A DNA stretch of 64,000 bases. Origin: Luzula sylvatica (taxonomy: Eukaryota > Streptophyta > Magnoliopsida > Poales > Juncaceae). This document shows positions 38,243 to 50,500 of this stretch, in pieces. How positions within the stretch are numbered: the first letter of the stretch is position 1; each line of letters begins with the position of its first letter. The notes under the pieces are model-generated. The model made no database searches, was not told where the DNA came from, and worked only from the letters and a program-made list of their open reading frames with translations. A program made the translations under genes and the position numbers. The DNA lies in assembly GCA_946800325.1 (NCBI GenBank), contig OX326961.1:9402655-9466654 (forward strand), written 5' to 3'.

Positions 38243-39729
38243 GAATCGAAAAACAAACCTTCTTAGTGTTTGTGAAATTTGGAGAAAAGTTATGTAGTAA
38301 AAGATACGATACAAATGATCTAAAAACACGTTATTTGAACTCCTCAAAGCGTTAAAATCTTGTTTTGAATCGAAAAACAAACTTTCTTAGTGTTTGTGAA
38401 ATTTGGTGAAAAGTTATGTAGTAAAAGATACGATACAAATGATCTAAAAACCTGTTTTTTGAACTCCTCAAAGCGTTAAAATCTTGTTTTGAATCGAAAA
38501 ACAAACTTTCTTAGTGTTTGTGAAATTTGGTGAAAAGGTATGTAGTAAAAGATACGATACAAATGATCTAAAAACACGTTATTTGAACTCCTCAAAGCGT
38601 TAAAATCTTGTTTTGAATCGAAAAACAAACTTTCTTAGTGTTTGTGAAATTTGGTGAAAAGTTATGTAGTAAAAGATACGATACAAATGATCTAAAAACA
38701 CGTTATTTGAACTCCTCAAAGCGTTAAAATCTTGTTTTGAATCTAAAAACAAACTTAGTTAGTGTTTGTGAAATTTGGTGAAAAGTTATGTAGTAAAAGA
38801 TACGATACAAACGATCTAAAAACACGTTATTTGAACTCCTCAAAGCGTTAAAATCTTGTTTTGAATCTAAAAACAAACTTTCTTAGTGTTTGTGAAATTT
38901 GGTGAAAAGTTATGTTGTAAAAGATACGATACAAATGATCTAAAAACACGTTATTTGAACTCCTCAAAGCGTTAAAATCTTGTTTTGAATCGAAAAACAA
39001 ACTTTCTTAGTGTGTGTGAAATTTGGTGAAAAGTTATGTAGTAAAAGATACGATACAAATGATCTAAAAACACGTTATTTGAACTCCTCAAAGCGTTAAA
39101 ATCTTGTTTTGAATCGAAAAACAAAATTTCTTAGTGTTTGTGAAATTTGGTGAAAAGTTATGTAGTAAAAGATACGATACAAATGATCTAAAAACCTGTT
39201 TTTTGAACTCCTCAAAGCGTTAAAATCTTGTTTTGAATCGAAAAACAAACTTTCTTAGTGTTTGTGAAATTTGGTGAAAAGTTATGTAGTAAAAGATACG
39301 ATACAAATGATCTAAAAACACGTTATTTCAACTCCTCAAAGCGTTAAAATCTTGTTTTGAATCGAAAAACAAACCTTCTTAGTGTTTGTGAAATTTGGTG
39401 AAAAGTTATGTAGTAAAAGATACGATACAAATGATCTAAAAACACGTTATTTGAACTCCTCAAAGCGTTAAAATCTTGTTTTGAATCGAAAAACAAACTT
39501 TCTTAGTGTTTGTGAAATTTGGTGAAAAGTTATGTAGTAAAAGATACGATACAAATGATCTAAAACACGTTATTTGAACTCCTCAAAGCGTTAAAATCTT
39601 GTTTTGAATCGAAAAACAAACTTTCTTAGTGTTTGTGAAATTTGGTGAAAAGTTATGTAGTAACAGATACGATACAAATGATCTAAAAACACGTTATTTG
39701 AACTCCTCAAAGCGTTAAAATCTTGTTTT
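38243..39729. repeat. HOR C, copy 3, partial (12 monomers, 1487 bp)
   Basis: It follows the 2479-bp register from the GGAGAAAAG monomer through the GTAACAGAT monomer. At 39730 copies 1 and 2 would have an AATCTAAAAAC monomer. Here a block A-type CTCAG/ACGTAGT/GAACGCCTC monomer appears, so the switch falls on or close to the monomer boundary. Confidence 0.9.
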
Positions 39730-42700
39730 GAATCGAAAAACAAACTTTCTCAGTGTTTGTGAAATTTGGTGAAAAGTTACGTAGTAAAAGATACGATACA
39801 AATGATCTCAAAACACGTTATTTGAACGCCTCAAAGCGTTAAAATCTTGTTTTGAATCGAAAAACAAACTTTCTCAGTGTTTGTGAAATTTGGTGAAAAG
39901 TTATGTAGTAAAACATAAACATACGATACAAATGATGTAAAAACACGTTATTTGAACTCCTCAAAGCGTTAAAATCTTGTTTTGAATCGAAAAACAAACC
40001 TTCTTTGTGTTTGTAAAATTTGGTGAAAAGTTATGTAGTAAAAGATACGATACAAATGATCTAAAAACAAGTTATTTGAACTCCTCAAAGCGTTAAAATC
40101 TTGTTTTGAATCGAAAAACAAACTTTCTTAGTGTTTGTGAAAGTTATGTAGTAAAAGATACGATACAAATGATCTAAAAACAAGTTATTTGAACTCCTCA
40201 AAGCGTTAAAATCTTGTTTTGAATCGAAAAACAAACTTTCTTAGTGTTTGTGAAATTTGGTGAAAAGTTATGTAGTAAAAGATACGAAACAAATGATCTA
40301 AAAACACGTTATTTGAACTCCTCAAAGCGTTAAAATCTTGTTTTGAATCTAAAAACAAACTTACTTAGTATTTGTGAAATTTGGTGAAAAGTTATGTAGT
40401 AAAAGATACGATACAAATGATCTAAAAACACGTTATTTGAACTCCTCAAAGCGTTAAAATCTTGTTTTGAATCTAAAAACAAACTTTCTTAGTGTTTGTG
40501 AAATTTGGTGAAAAGTTAAGTTGTAAAAGATACGATACAAATGATCTAAAAACACGTTATTTGAACTCCTCAAAGCGTTAAAATCTTGTTTTGAATCGAA
40601 AAACAAACTTTCTTAGTGTGTGTGAAATTTGGTGAAAAGTTATGTAGTAAAAGATACGATACAAATGATCTAAAAACACGTTATTTGAACTCCTCAAAGC
40701 GTTAAAATCTTGTTTTGAATCGAAAAACAAACTTTCTTAGTGTTTGTGAAATTTGGTGAAAAGTTATGTAGTAAAAGATACGATACAAATGATCTAAAAA
40801 CACGTTATTTGGACTCCTCAAAGCGTGAAAATCTTGTTTTGAATCGAAAAACAAACTTTCTTAGTGTTTGTGAAATTTGGTGAAAAGTTACGTAGTAAAA
40901 GATACGATACAAATGATCTCAAAACACGTTATTTCAACTCCTCAAAGCGTTAAAATCATGTTTTGAATCGAAAAACAAACTTTCTTAGTGTTTGTGAAAT
41001 TTGGTGAAAAGTTATGTAGTAAAAGATACGATACAAATGATCTAAAAACACGTTATTTCAACTCCTCAAAGCGTTAAAATCTTGTTTTGAATCGAAAAAC
41101 AAACTTTCTTTGTGTTTGTAAAATTTGGTGAAAAGTTATGTAGTAAAAGATACGATACAAATGATCTAAAAACACGTTATTTGAACTCCTCAAGGCGTTA
41201 AAATCTTGTTTTGAATCGAAAAACAAACCTTCTTAGTGTTTGTGAAATTTGGAGAAAAGTTATGTAGTAAAAGATACGATACAAATGATCTAAAAACACG
41301 TTATTTGAACTCCTCAAAGCGTTAAAATCTTGTTTTGAATCGAAAAACAAACTTTCTTAGTGTTTGTGAAATTTGGTGAAAAGTTATGTAGTAAAAGATA
41401 CGATACAAATGATCTAAAAACCTGTTTTTTGAACTCCTCAAAGCGTTAAAATCTTGTTTTGAATCGAAAAACAAACTTTCTTAGTGTTTGTGAAATTTGG
41501 TGAAAAGGTATGTAGTAAAAGATACGATACAAATGATCTAAAAACACGTTATTTGAACTCCTCAAAGCGTTAAAATCTTGTTTTGAATCGAAAAACAAAC
41601 TTTCTTAGTGTTTGTGAAATTTGGTGAAAAGTTATGTAGTAAAAGATACGATACAAATGATCTAAAAACACGTTATTTGAACTCCTCAAAGCGTTAAAAT
41701 CTTGTTTTGAATCTAAAAACAAACTTAGTTAGTGTTTGTGAAATTTGGTGAAAAGTTATGTAGTAAAAGATACGATACAAATGATCTAAAAACACGTTAT
41801 TTGAACTCCTCAAAGCGTTAAAATCTTGTTTTGAATCTAAAAACAAACTTTCTTAGTGTTTGTGAAATTTGGTGAAACGTTATGTTGTAAAAGATACGAT
41901 ACAAATGATCTAAAAACACGTTATTTGAACTCCTCAAAGCGTTAAAATCTAGTTTTGAATCGAAAAACAAACTTTCTTAGTGTGTGTGAAATTTGGTGAA
42001 AAGTTATGTAGTAAAAGAGACGATACAAATGATCTAAAAACACGTTATTTGAACTCCTCAAAGCGTTAAAATCTTGTTTTGAATCGAAAAACAAACTTTC
42101 TTAGTGTTTGTGAAATTTGGTGAAAAGTTATGTAGTAAAAGATACGATACAAATGATTTAAAAACACGTTATTTGAACTCCTCAAAGCGTTAAAATCTTG
42201 TTTTGAATCGAAAAACAAACTTTCTTAGTGTTTGTGAAATTTGGTGAAAAGTTATGTAGTAAAAGATACGATACAAATGATCTAAAAACACGTTATTTGG
42301 ACTCCTCAAAGCGTTAAAATCTTGTTTTGAATCGAAAAACAAACTTTCTTAGTGTTTGTTAAATTTGGTGAAAAGTTACGTCGTAAAAGATACGATACAA
42401 ATGATCTCAAAACACGTTATTTCAACTCCTCAAAGCTTTAAAATCTTGTTTTGAATCGAAAAACAAACTTTCTTAGTGTTTGTGAAATTTGGTGAAAAGT
42501 TATGTAGTAAAAGATACGATACAAATGATCTAAAAACACACGTTATTTCAACTCCTCAAAGCGTTAAAATCTTGTTTTGAATCGAAAAACAAACTTTCTT
42601 TGTGTTTGTGAAATTTGGTGAAAAGTTAGGTAGTAAAAGATACGATACAAATGATCTAAAAACACGTTATTTGAACTCCTCAAAGCGTTAAAATCTTGTT

Positions 42701-43080
42701 TTGAATCGAAAAACAAATTTTCTTAGTGTTTGTGAAATTTGGTGAAAAGTTACGTACTAAAAGATACGATACAAATGATCTCAAAACACGTTATTTGAAC
42801 TCCTCAAAGCGTTAAAATCTTGTATTGAATCGAAAAACAAAATTTCTTAGTGTTTGTGAAATTTGGTGAAAAGTTACGTACTAAAAGATACGATACAAAT
42901 GATCTCAAAACACGTTATTTGAACTCCTCAAAGCGTTAAAATCTTGTTTTGAATCGAAAAACAAACTTTCTCAGTGTTTGTGAAATTTGGTGAAAAGTTA
43001 TGTAGTAAAACATAAACATACGATACAAATGATGTAAAAACACGTTATTTGAACTCCTCAAAGCGTTAAAATCTTGTTTT
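39730..43080. repeat. Mosaic segment joining C and D (27 monomers, 3351 bp)
   Basis: This stretch combines modules from all families. It opens with the block A pair CTCAG/GAACGCCTC and a 130-bp monomer (39854-39983). Next come the CCTTCTTTG/AACAAGTT start as in block B at 24109, and a 113-bp monomer. A C-like run spans about 40590-42080, offset 2970 bp from copy 3. D-like monomers follow, including CACACGTT at 42537 and ACGTACT types. It ends with another 130-bp monomer (42951-43080). The pair of 130-bp and CCTTCTTTG monomers therefore brackets a 3097-bp step (39984 to 43081). Confidence 0.82.
40108..40220. repeat. 113-bp monomer with 11-bp deletion
   Basis: The sequence reads GTGAAAGTTATG in place of the usual GTGAAATTTGGTGAAAAGTT. 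Eleven bases are lost between two GAAA-containing direct repeats, as expected for slippage or microhomology-mediated deletion. It is the largest indel I found in the window. The identical deletion is in the monomer at 43205-43317, with the same left neighbour, so the two descend from one event and were copied as a block. Confidence 0.92.
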
Positions 43081-44061
43081 GAATCGAAAAACAAACCTTC
43101 TTTGTGTTTGTAAAATTTGATGAAAAGTTATGTAGTAAAAGATACGATACAAATGATCTAAAAACAAGTTATTTGAACTCCTCAAAGCGTTAAAATCTTG
43201 TTTTGAATCGAAAAACAAACTTTCTTAGTGTTTGTGAAAGTTATGTAGTAAAAGATACGATACAAATGATCTAAAAACAAGTTATTTGAACTCCTCAAAG
43301 CGTTAAAATCTTGTTTTGAATCGAAAAACAAACTTTCTTAGTGTTTGTGAAATTTGGTGAAAAGTTATGTAGTAAAAAATACGATACAAATGATCTAAAA
43401 ACACGTTATTTGAACTCCTCAAAGCGTTAAAATCTTGTTTTGAATCTAAAAACAAACTTACTTAGTGTTTGTGAAATTTGGTGAAAAGTTATGTAGTAAA
43501 AGATACGATACAAATGATCTAAAAACACGTTATTTGAACTCCTCAAAGCGTTAAAATCTTGTTTTGAATCTAAAAACAAACTTTCTTAGTGTTTGTGAAA
43601 TTTGGTGAAAAGTTATGTTGTAAAAGATACGATACAAATGATCTAAAAACACGTTATTTGAACTCCTCAAAGCATTAAAATCTTGTTTTGAATCGAAAAA
43701 CAAACTTTCTTAGTGTGTGTGAAATTTGGTGAAAAGTTATGTAGTAAAAGATACGATACAAATGATCTAAAAACACGTTATTTGAACTCCTCAAAGCGTT
43801 AAAATCTTGTTTTGAATCGAAAAACAAACTTTCTTAGTGTTTGTGAAATTTGGTGAAAAGTTATGTAGTAAAAGATACGATACAAATGATCTAAAAACAC
43901 GTTATTTGAACTCCTCAAAGCGTTAAAATCTTGTTTTGAATCGAAAAACAAACTTTCTTAGTGTTTGTGAAATTTGGTGAAAAGTTATGTAGTAAAAGAT
44001 ACGATACAAATGATCTAAAAACACGTTATTTGGACTCCTCAAAGCGTTAAAATCATGTTTT
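43081..44061. repeat. Entry into block D (8 monomers, 981 bp)
   Basis: It starts like 39984 and 24109 with CCTTCTTTG and AACAAGTT, then the second 113-bp monomer (43205-43317), two AATCTAAAAAC monomers, TATGTTGT, GTGTGTG, and a TTTGGAC monomer ending in AATCATG. The order matches the start of block B (24109-24976) with one extra monomer, and leads into the CACACGTT monomer that opens each D unit. The length fits 8 x 124 minus 11. Confidence 0.85.
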
Positions 44062-47000
44062 GAATCGAAAAACAAACTTTCTTAGTGTTTGTGAAATTTG
44101 GTGAAAAGTTATGTAGTAAAAGATACGATACAAATGATCTAAAAACACACGTTATTTCAACTCCTCAAAGCGTTAAAATCTTGTTTTGAATCGAAAAACA
44201 AACTTTCTTTGTGTTTGTGAAATTTGGTGAAAAGTTATGTAGTAAAAGATACGATACAAATGATCTAAAAACACGTTATTTGAACTCCTCAAAGCGTTAA
44301 AATCTTGTTTTGAATCGAAAAACAAATTTTCTTAGTGTTTGTGAAATTTGGTGAAAAGTTACGTACTAAAAGATACGATACAAATGATCTCAAAACACGT
44401 TATTTGAACTCCTCAAAGCGTTAAAATCTTGTATTGAATCGAAAAACAAAATTTCTTAGTGTTTGTGAAATTTGGTGAAAAGTTAGGTAGTAAAAGATAC
44501 GATACAAATGATCTGAAAACCTGTTATTTGAACTCCTCAAAGCGTTAAAATCTTGTTTTGAATCGAAAAACAAACTTTCTTAGTGTTTGTGAAATTTGGT
44601 GAAAAGTTACGTAGTAAAAGATACGATACAAATGATCTAAAAACACGTTATTTGAACTCCTCAAAGCGTTAAAATCTTGTTTTGAATCGAAAAACAAACT
44701 TTCTTAGTGTTTGTCAAATTTGGTGAAAAGTTACGTACTAAAAGATACGATTCAAATGATCTAAAAACACGTTATTTGAACTCCTCAAAGCGTTAAAATC
44801 TTGTTTTGAATCGAAAAACAAACTTTCTTAGTGTTTGTGAAATTTGGTGAAAAGTTATATAGTAAAAGATACGATACAAATGATCTAAAAACACGTTATT
44901 TGGAATCCTCAAAGCATTAAAATATTGTTTTGAATCGAAAAACAAACTTTCTTAGTGTTTGTGAAATTTGGTGAAAAGTTATGTAGTAAAAGATACGATA
45001 CAAATGATATCAAAACACGTTATTTGAACTCCTCAAAGCGTTAAAATCATGTTTTGAATCGAAAAACAAACTTTCTTAGTGTTTGTGAAATTTGGTGAAA
45101 AGTTATGTAGTAAAAGATACGATACAAATGATCTAAAAACACGTTATTTCAACTCCTCAAAGCGTTAAAATTTTGTTTTGAATCGAAAAACAAATTTTCT
45201 TAGTGTTTGTGAAATTTGGTGAAAAGTTACGTACTAAAAGATACGATACAAATGATCTCAAAACACGTTATTTGAACTTCTCAAAGCGTTAAAATCTTGT
45301 TTTGAATCGAAAAACAAAATTTCTTAGTGTTTGTGAAATTTTGTGAAAAGTTATGTAGTAAAAGATACGATACAAATGATCTAAAAACACGTTATTTGAA
45401 CTCCTCAAAGCGTTAAAATCTTGTTTTGAATCGAAAAACAAACTTTCTTAGTGTTTGTCAAATTTGGTGAAAAGTTACGTAGTAAAAGATACGATTCAAA
45501 TGATCTAAAAACACGTCATTTCAACTCCTCAAACCGTTAAAATCTTGTTTTGAATCGAAAAACAAACTTTCTTAGTGTTTGTGAAATTTGGTGAAAAGTT
45601 AGGTAGTAAAAGATACGATACAAATGATCTAAAAACACGTTATTTGGACTCCTCAAAGCGTTAAAATCTTGTTTTGAATCGAAAAACAAACTTTCTTAGT
45701 GTTTGTCAAATTTGGTGAAAAGTTACGTAGTAAAAGATACGATACAAATGATCTCAAAACACGTTATTTGAACTCCTCAAAGCGTTAAAATCTTGTTTTG
45801 AATCGAAAAACAAACTTTCTTAGTGTTTGTGAAATTTGGTGAAAAGATACGTACTAAAAGATACGATACAAATGATCTCAAAACACGTTATTTGAACTCC
45901 TCAAGGCGTTAAAATCTTGTTTTGAATCGAAAAACAAAATTTCTTAGTGTTTGTGAAATTTGGTGAAAAGTTATGTAGTAAAAGATACGATACAAATGAT
46001 CTAAAAACCTGTTATTTGAACTCCTCAAAGCGTTAAAATCTTGTTTTGAATCGAAAAACAAACTTTCTTAGTGTTTGTCAAATTTGGTGAAAAGTTACGT
46101 ACTAAAAGATACGATACAAATGATCTCAAAACACGTTATTTGAACTCCTCAAAGCGTTAAAATCTTGTTTTGAATCGAAAAACAAACTTTCTTAGTGTTT
46201 GTGAAATTTGGTGAAAAGATAGGTAGTAAAAGATACGATACAAATGATCTAAAAACCTGTTATTTGAACTCCTCAAAGCGTTAAAATCTTGTTTTGAATC
46301 GAAAAACAAACTTTCTTAGTGTTTGTGAAATTTGGTGAAAAGTTATGTAATAAAAGATACGATACAAATGATCTAAAAACACGTTATTTCAACTCCTCAA
46401 AGCTTTAAAATCTTGTTTTGAATCGAAAAACAAACCTTCTTAGTGTTTGTGAAATTTGGTGAAAAGTTACGTAGTAAAAGATACGATTCAAATGATCTAA
46501 AAACACGTTATTTGAACTCCTCAAAGCGTTAAAATCTTGTTTTGAATCGAAAAACAAACTTTCTTAGTGTTTGTGAAATTTGGTGAAAAGTTATGTAATA
46601 AAAGATACGATACAAATGATCTAAAAACCTGTTATTTGAACTCCTCAAAGCGTTAAAATCTTGTTTTGAATCGAAAAACAAACTTTCTTAGTGTTTGTGA
46701 AATTTGGTGAAAAGTAATGTGGTAAAAGATACGATACAAATGATCTAAAAAACGTTATTTGAACTCCTCAAAGCGTTAAAATCTTGTTTTGAATCGAAAA
46801 ACAAACTTTCTTAGTGTTTGTGAAATTTGGTGAAAAGTTACGTAGTAAAAGATACGATACAAATGATCTAAAAACACGTTATTTGAACTCCTCAAAGCGT
46901 TAAAATCTTGTTTTGAATCGAAAAACAAACTTTCTTAGTGTTTGTCAAATTTGGTGAAAAGTTACGTAGTAAAAGATACGATTCAAATGATCTAAAAACA

Positions 47001-47533
47001 CGTTATTTGAACTCCTCAAAGCGTTAAAATCTTGTTTTGAATCGAAAAACAAACCTTCTTAGTGTTTGTGAAATTTGGTGAAAAGTTACGTAGTAAAAGA
47101 TACGATTCAAATGATCTAAAAACACGTTATTTGAACTCCTCAAAGCGTTAAAATCTTGTTTTGAATCGAAAAACAAACTTTCTTAGTGTTTGTGAAATTT
47201 GGTGAAAAGTTATGTAGTAAAAGATACGATACAAATGATCTAAAAACCTGTTATTTGAACTCCTCAAAGCGTTAAAATCTTGTTTTGAATCGAAAAACAA
47301 ACTTTCTTAGTGTTTGTGAAATTTGGTGAAAAGTAATGTGGTAAAAGATACGATACAAATGATCTAAAAAACGTTATTTGAACTCCTCAAAGCGTTAAAA
47401 TCTTGTTTTGAATCGAAAAACAAACTTTCTTAGTGTTTGTTAAATTTGGTGAAAAGTTACGTCGTAAAAGATACGATACAAATGATCTCAAAACACGTTA
47501 TTTCAACTCCTCAAAGCTTTAAAATCATGTTTT
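44062..47533. repeat. HOR D, 28-monomer unit, 3472 bp
   Basis: The unit starts at a 126-bp CACACGTT monomer (site 44146), and the next such site is 3472 bp away at 47618. Two monomers reading CTAAAAAACG lose 1 bp each and offset the CA gain. Internal order: AAATTTTC/ACGTACT; TTGTATTG; GATCTGAAAACC; a TTTGGAATCC monomer; GATATC; ATTTTGTG; AAACCGTT; CAAGGCG; AATAAAAG; GTAATGTGG. This copy lacks the 7-monomer duplication seen in later units, and has CTAAAAACACG where later copies have CTAAAAAAACG near 46869. Confidence 0.9.
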
Positions 47534-50500
47534 GAATCGAAAAACAAACTTTCTTAGTGTTTGTGAAATTTGGTGAAAAGTTATGTAGTAAAAGATACGA
47601 TACAAATGATCTAAAAACACACGTTATTTCAACTCCTCAAAGCGTTAAAATCTTGTTTTGAATCGAAAAACAAACTTTCTTTGTGTTTGTGAAATTTGGT
47701 GAAAAGTTATGTAGTAAAAGATACGATACAAATGATCTAAAAACACGTTATTTGAACTCCTCAAAGCGTTAAAATCTTGTTTTGAATCGAAAAACAAATT
47801 TTCTTAGTGTTTGTGAAATTTGGTGAAAAGTTACGTACTAAAAGATACGATACAAATGATCTCAAAACACGTTATTTGAACTCCTCAAAGCGTTAAAATC
47901 TTGTATTGAATCGAAAAACAAAATTTCTTAGTGTTTGTGAAATTTGGTGAAAAGTTAGGTAGTAAAAGATACGATACAAATGATCTGAAAACCTGTTATT
48001 TGAACTCCTCAAAGCGTTAAAATCTTGTTTTGAATCGAAAAACAAACTTTCTTAGTGTTTGTGAAATTTGGTGAAAAGTTACGTAGTAAAAGATACGATA
48101 CAAATGATCTAAAAACACGTTATTTGAACTCCTCAAAGCGTTAAAATCTTGTTTTGAATCGAAAAACAAACTTTCTTAGTGTTTGTCAAATTTGGTGAAA
48201 AGTTACGTACTAAAAGATACGATTCAAATGATCTAAAAACACGTTATTTGAACTCCTCAAAGCGTTAAAATCTTGTTTTGAATCGAAAAACAAACTTTCT
48301 TAGTGTTTGTGAAATTTGGTGAAAAGTTATATAGTAAAAGATACGATACAAATGATCTAAAAACACGTTATTTGGAATCCTCAAAGCATTAAAATATTGT
48401 TTTGAATCGAAAAACAAACTATCTTAGTGTTTGTGAAATTTGGTGAAAAGTTATGTAGTAAAAGATACGATACAAATGATATCAAAACACGTTATTTGAA
48501 CTCCTCAAAGCGTTAAAATCATGTTTTGAATCGAAAAACAAACTTTCTTAGTGTTTGTGAAATTTGGTGAAAAGTTATGTAGTAAAAGATACGATACAAA
48601 TGATCTAAAAACACGTTATTTCAACTCCTCAAAGCGTTAAAATTTTGTTTTGAATCGAAAAACAAATTTTCTTAGTGTTTGTGAAATTTGGTGAAAAGTT
48701 ACGTACTAAAAGATACGATACAAATGATCTCAAAACACGTTATTTGAACTTCTCAAAGCGTTAAAATCTTGTTTTGAATCGAAAAACAAAATTTCTTAGT
48801 GTTTGTGAAATTTTGTGAAAAGTTATGTAGTAAAAGATACGATACAAATGATCTAAAAACACGTTATTTGAACTCCTCAAAGCGTTAAAATCTTGTTTTG
48901 AATCGAAAAACAAACTTTCTTAGTGTTTGTCAAATTTGGTGAAAAGTTACGTAGTAAAAGATACGATTCAAATGATCTAAAAACACGTCATTTCAACTCC
49001 TCAAACCGTTAAAATCTTGTTTTGAATCGAAAAACAAACTTTCTTAGTGTTTGTGAAATTTGGTGAAAAGTTAGGTAGTAAAAGATACGATACAAATGAT
49101 CTAAAAACACGTTATTTGGACTCCTCAAAGCGTTAAAATCTTGTTTTGAATCGAAAAACAAACTTTCTTAGTGTTTGTCAAATTTGGTGAAAAGTTACGT
49201 AGTAAAAGATACGATACAAATGATCTCAAAACACGTTATTTGAACTCCTCAAAGCGTTAAAATCTTGTTTTGAATCGAAAAACAAACTTTCTTAGTGTTT
49301 GTGAAATTTGGTGAAAAGATACGTACTAAAAGATACGATACAAATGATCTCAAAACACGTTATTTGAACTCCTCAAGGCGTTAAAATCTTGTTTTGAATC
49401 GAAAAACAAAATTTCTTAGTGTTTGTGAAATTTGGTGAAAAGTTATGTAGTAAAAGATACGATACAAATGATCTAAAAACCTGTTATTTGAACTCCTCAA
49501 AGCGTTAAAATCTTGTTTTGAATCGAAAAACAAACTTTCTTAGTGTTTGTCAAATTTGGTGAAAAGTTACGTACTAAAAGATACGATACAAATGATCTCA
49601 AAACACGTTATTTGAACTCCTCAAAGCGTTAAAATCTTGTTTTGAATCGAAAAACAAACTTTCTTAGTGTTTGTGAAATTTGGTGAAAAGATAGGTAGTA
49701 AAAGATACGATACAAATGATCTAAAAACCTGTTATTTGAACTCCTCAAAGCGTTAAAATCTTGTTTTGAATCGAAAAACAAACTTTCTTAGTGTTTGTGA
49801 AATTTGGTGAAAAGTTATGTAATAAAAGATACGATACAAATGATCTAAAAACACGTTATTTCAACTCCTCAAAGCTTTAAAATCTTGTTTTGAATCGAAA
49901 AACAAACCTTCTTAGTGTTTGTGAAATTTGGTGAAAAGTTACGTAGTAAAAGATACGATTCAAATGATCTAAAAACACGTTATTTGAACTCCTCAAAGCG
50001 TTAAAATCTTGTTTTGAATCGAAAAACAAACTTTCTTAGTGTTTGTGAAATTTGGTGAAAAGTTATGTAGTAAAAGATACGATACAAATGATCTAAAAAC
50101 CTGTTATTTGAACTCCTCAAAGCGTTAAAATCTTGTTTTGAATCGAAAAACAAACTTTCTTAGTGTTTGTGAAATTTGGTGAAAAGTAATGTGGTAAAAG
50201 ATACGATACAAATGATCTAAAAAACGTTATTTGAACTCCTCAAAGCGTTAAAATCTTGTTTTGAATCGAAAAACAAACTTTCTTAGTGTTTGTGAAATTT
50301 GGTGAAAAGTTACGTAGTAAAAGATACGATACAAATGATCTAAAAAAACGTTATTTGAACTCCTCAAAGCGTTAAAATCTTGTTTTGAATCGAAAAACAA
50401 ACTTTCTTAGTGTTTGTCAAATTTGGTGAAAAGTTACGTAGTAAAAGATACGATTCAAATGATCTAAAAACACGTTATTTGAACTCCTCAAAGCGTTAAA

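Noticed and set aside
40108..40220. The 11-bp gap as a mobile-element scar
   Set aside because: It is a clean deletion between short direct repeats, with no added bases or target duplication.
46319..46442. AATAAA in the TATGTAATAAAAG monomer as a polyadenylation signal
   Set aside because: It is a single substitution in one monomer type, with no transcript or gene context, and is expected by chance in A-rich repeats.
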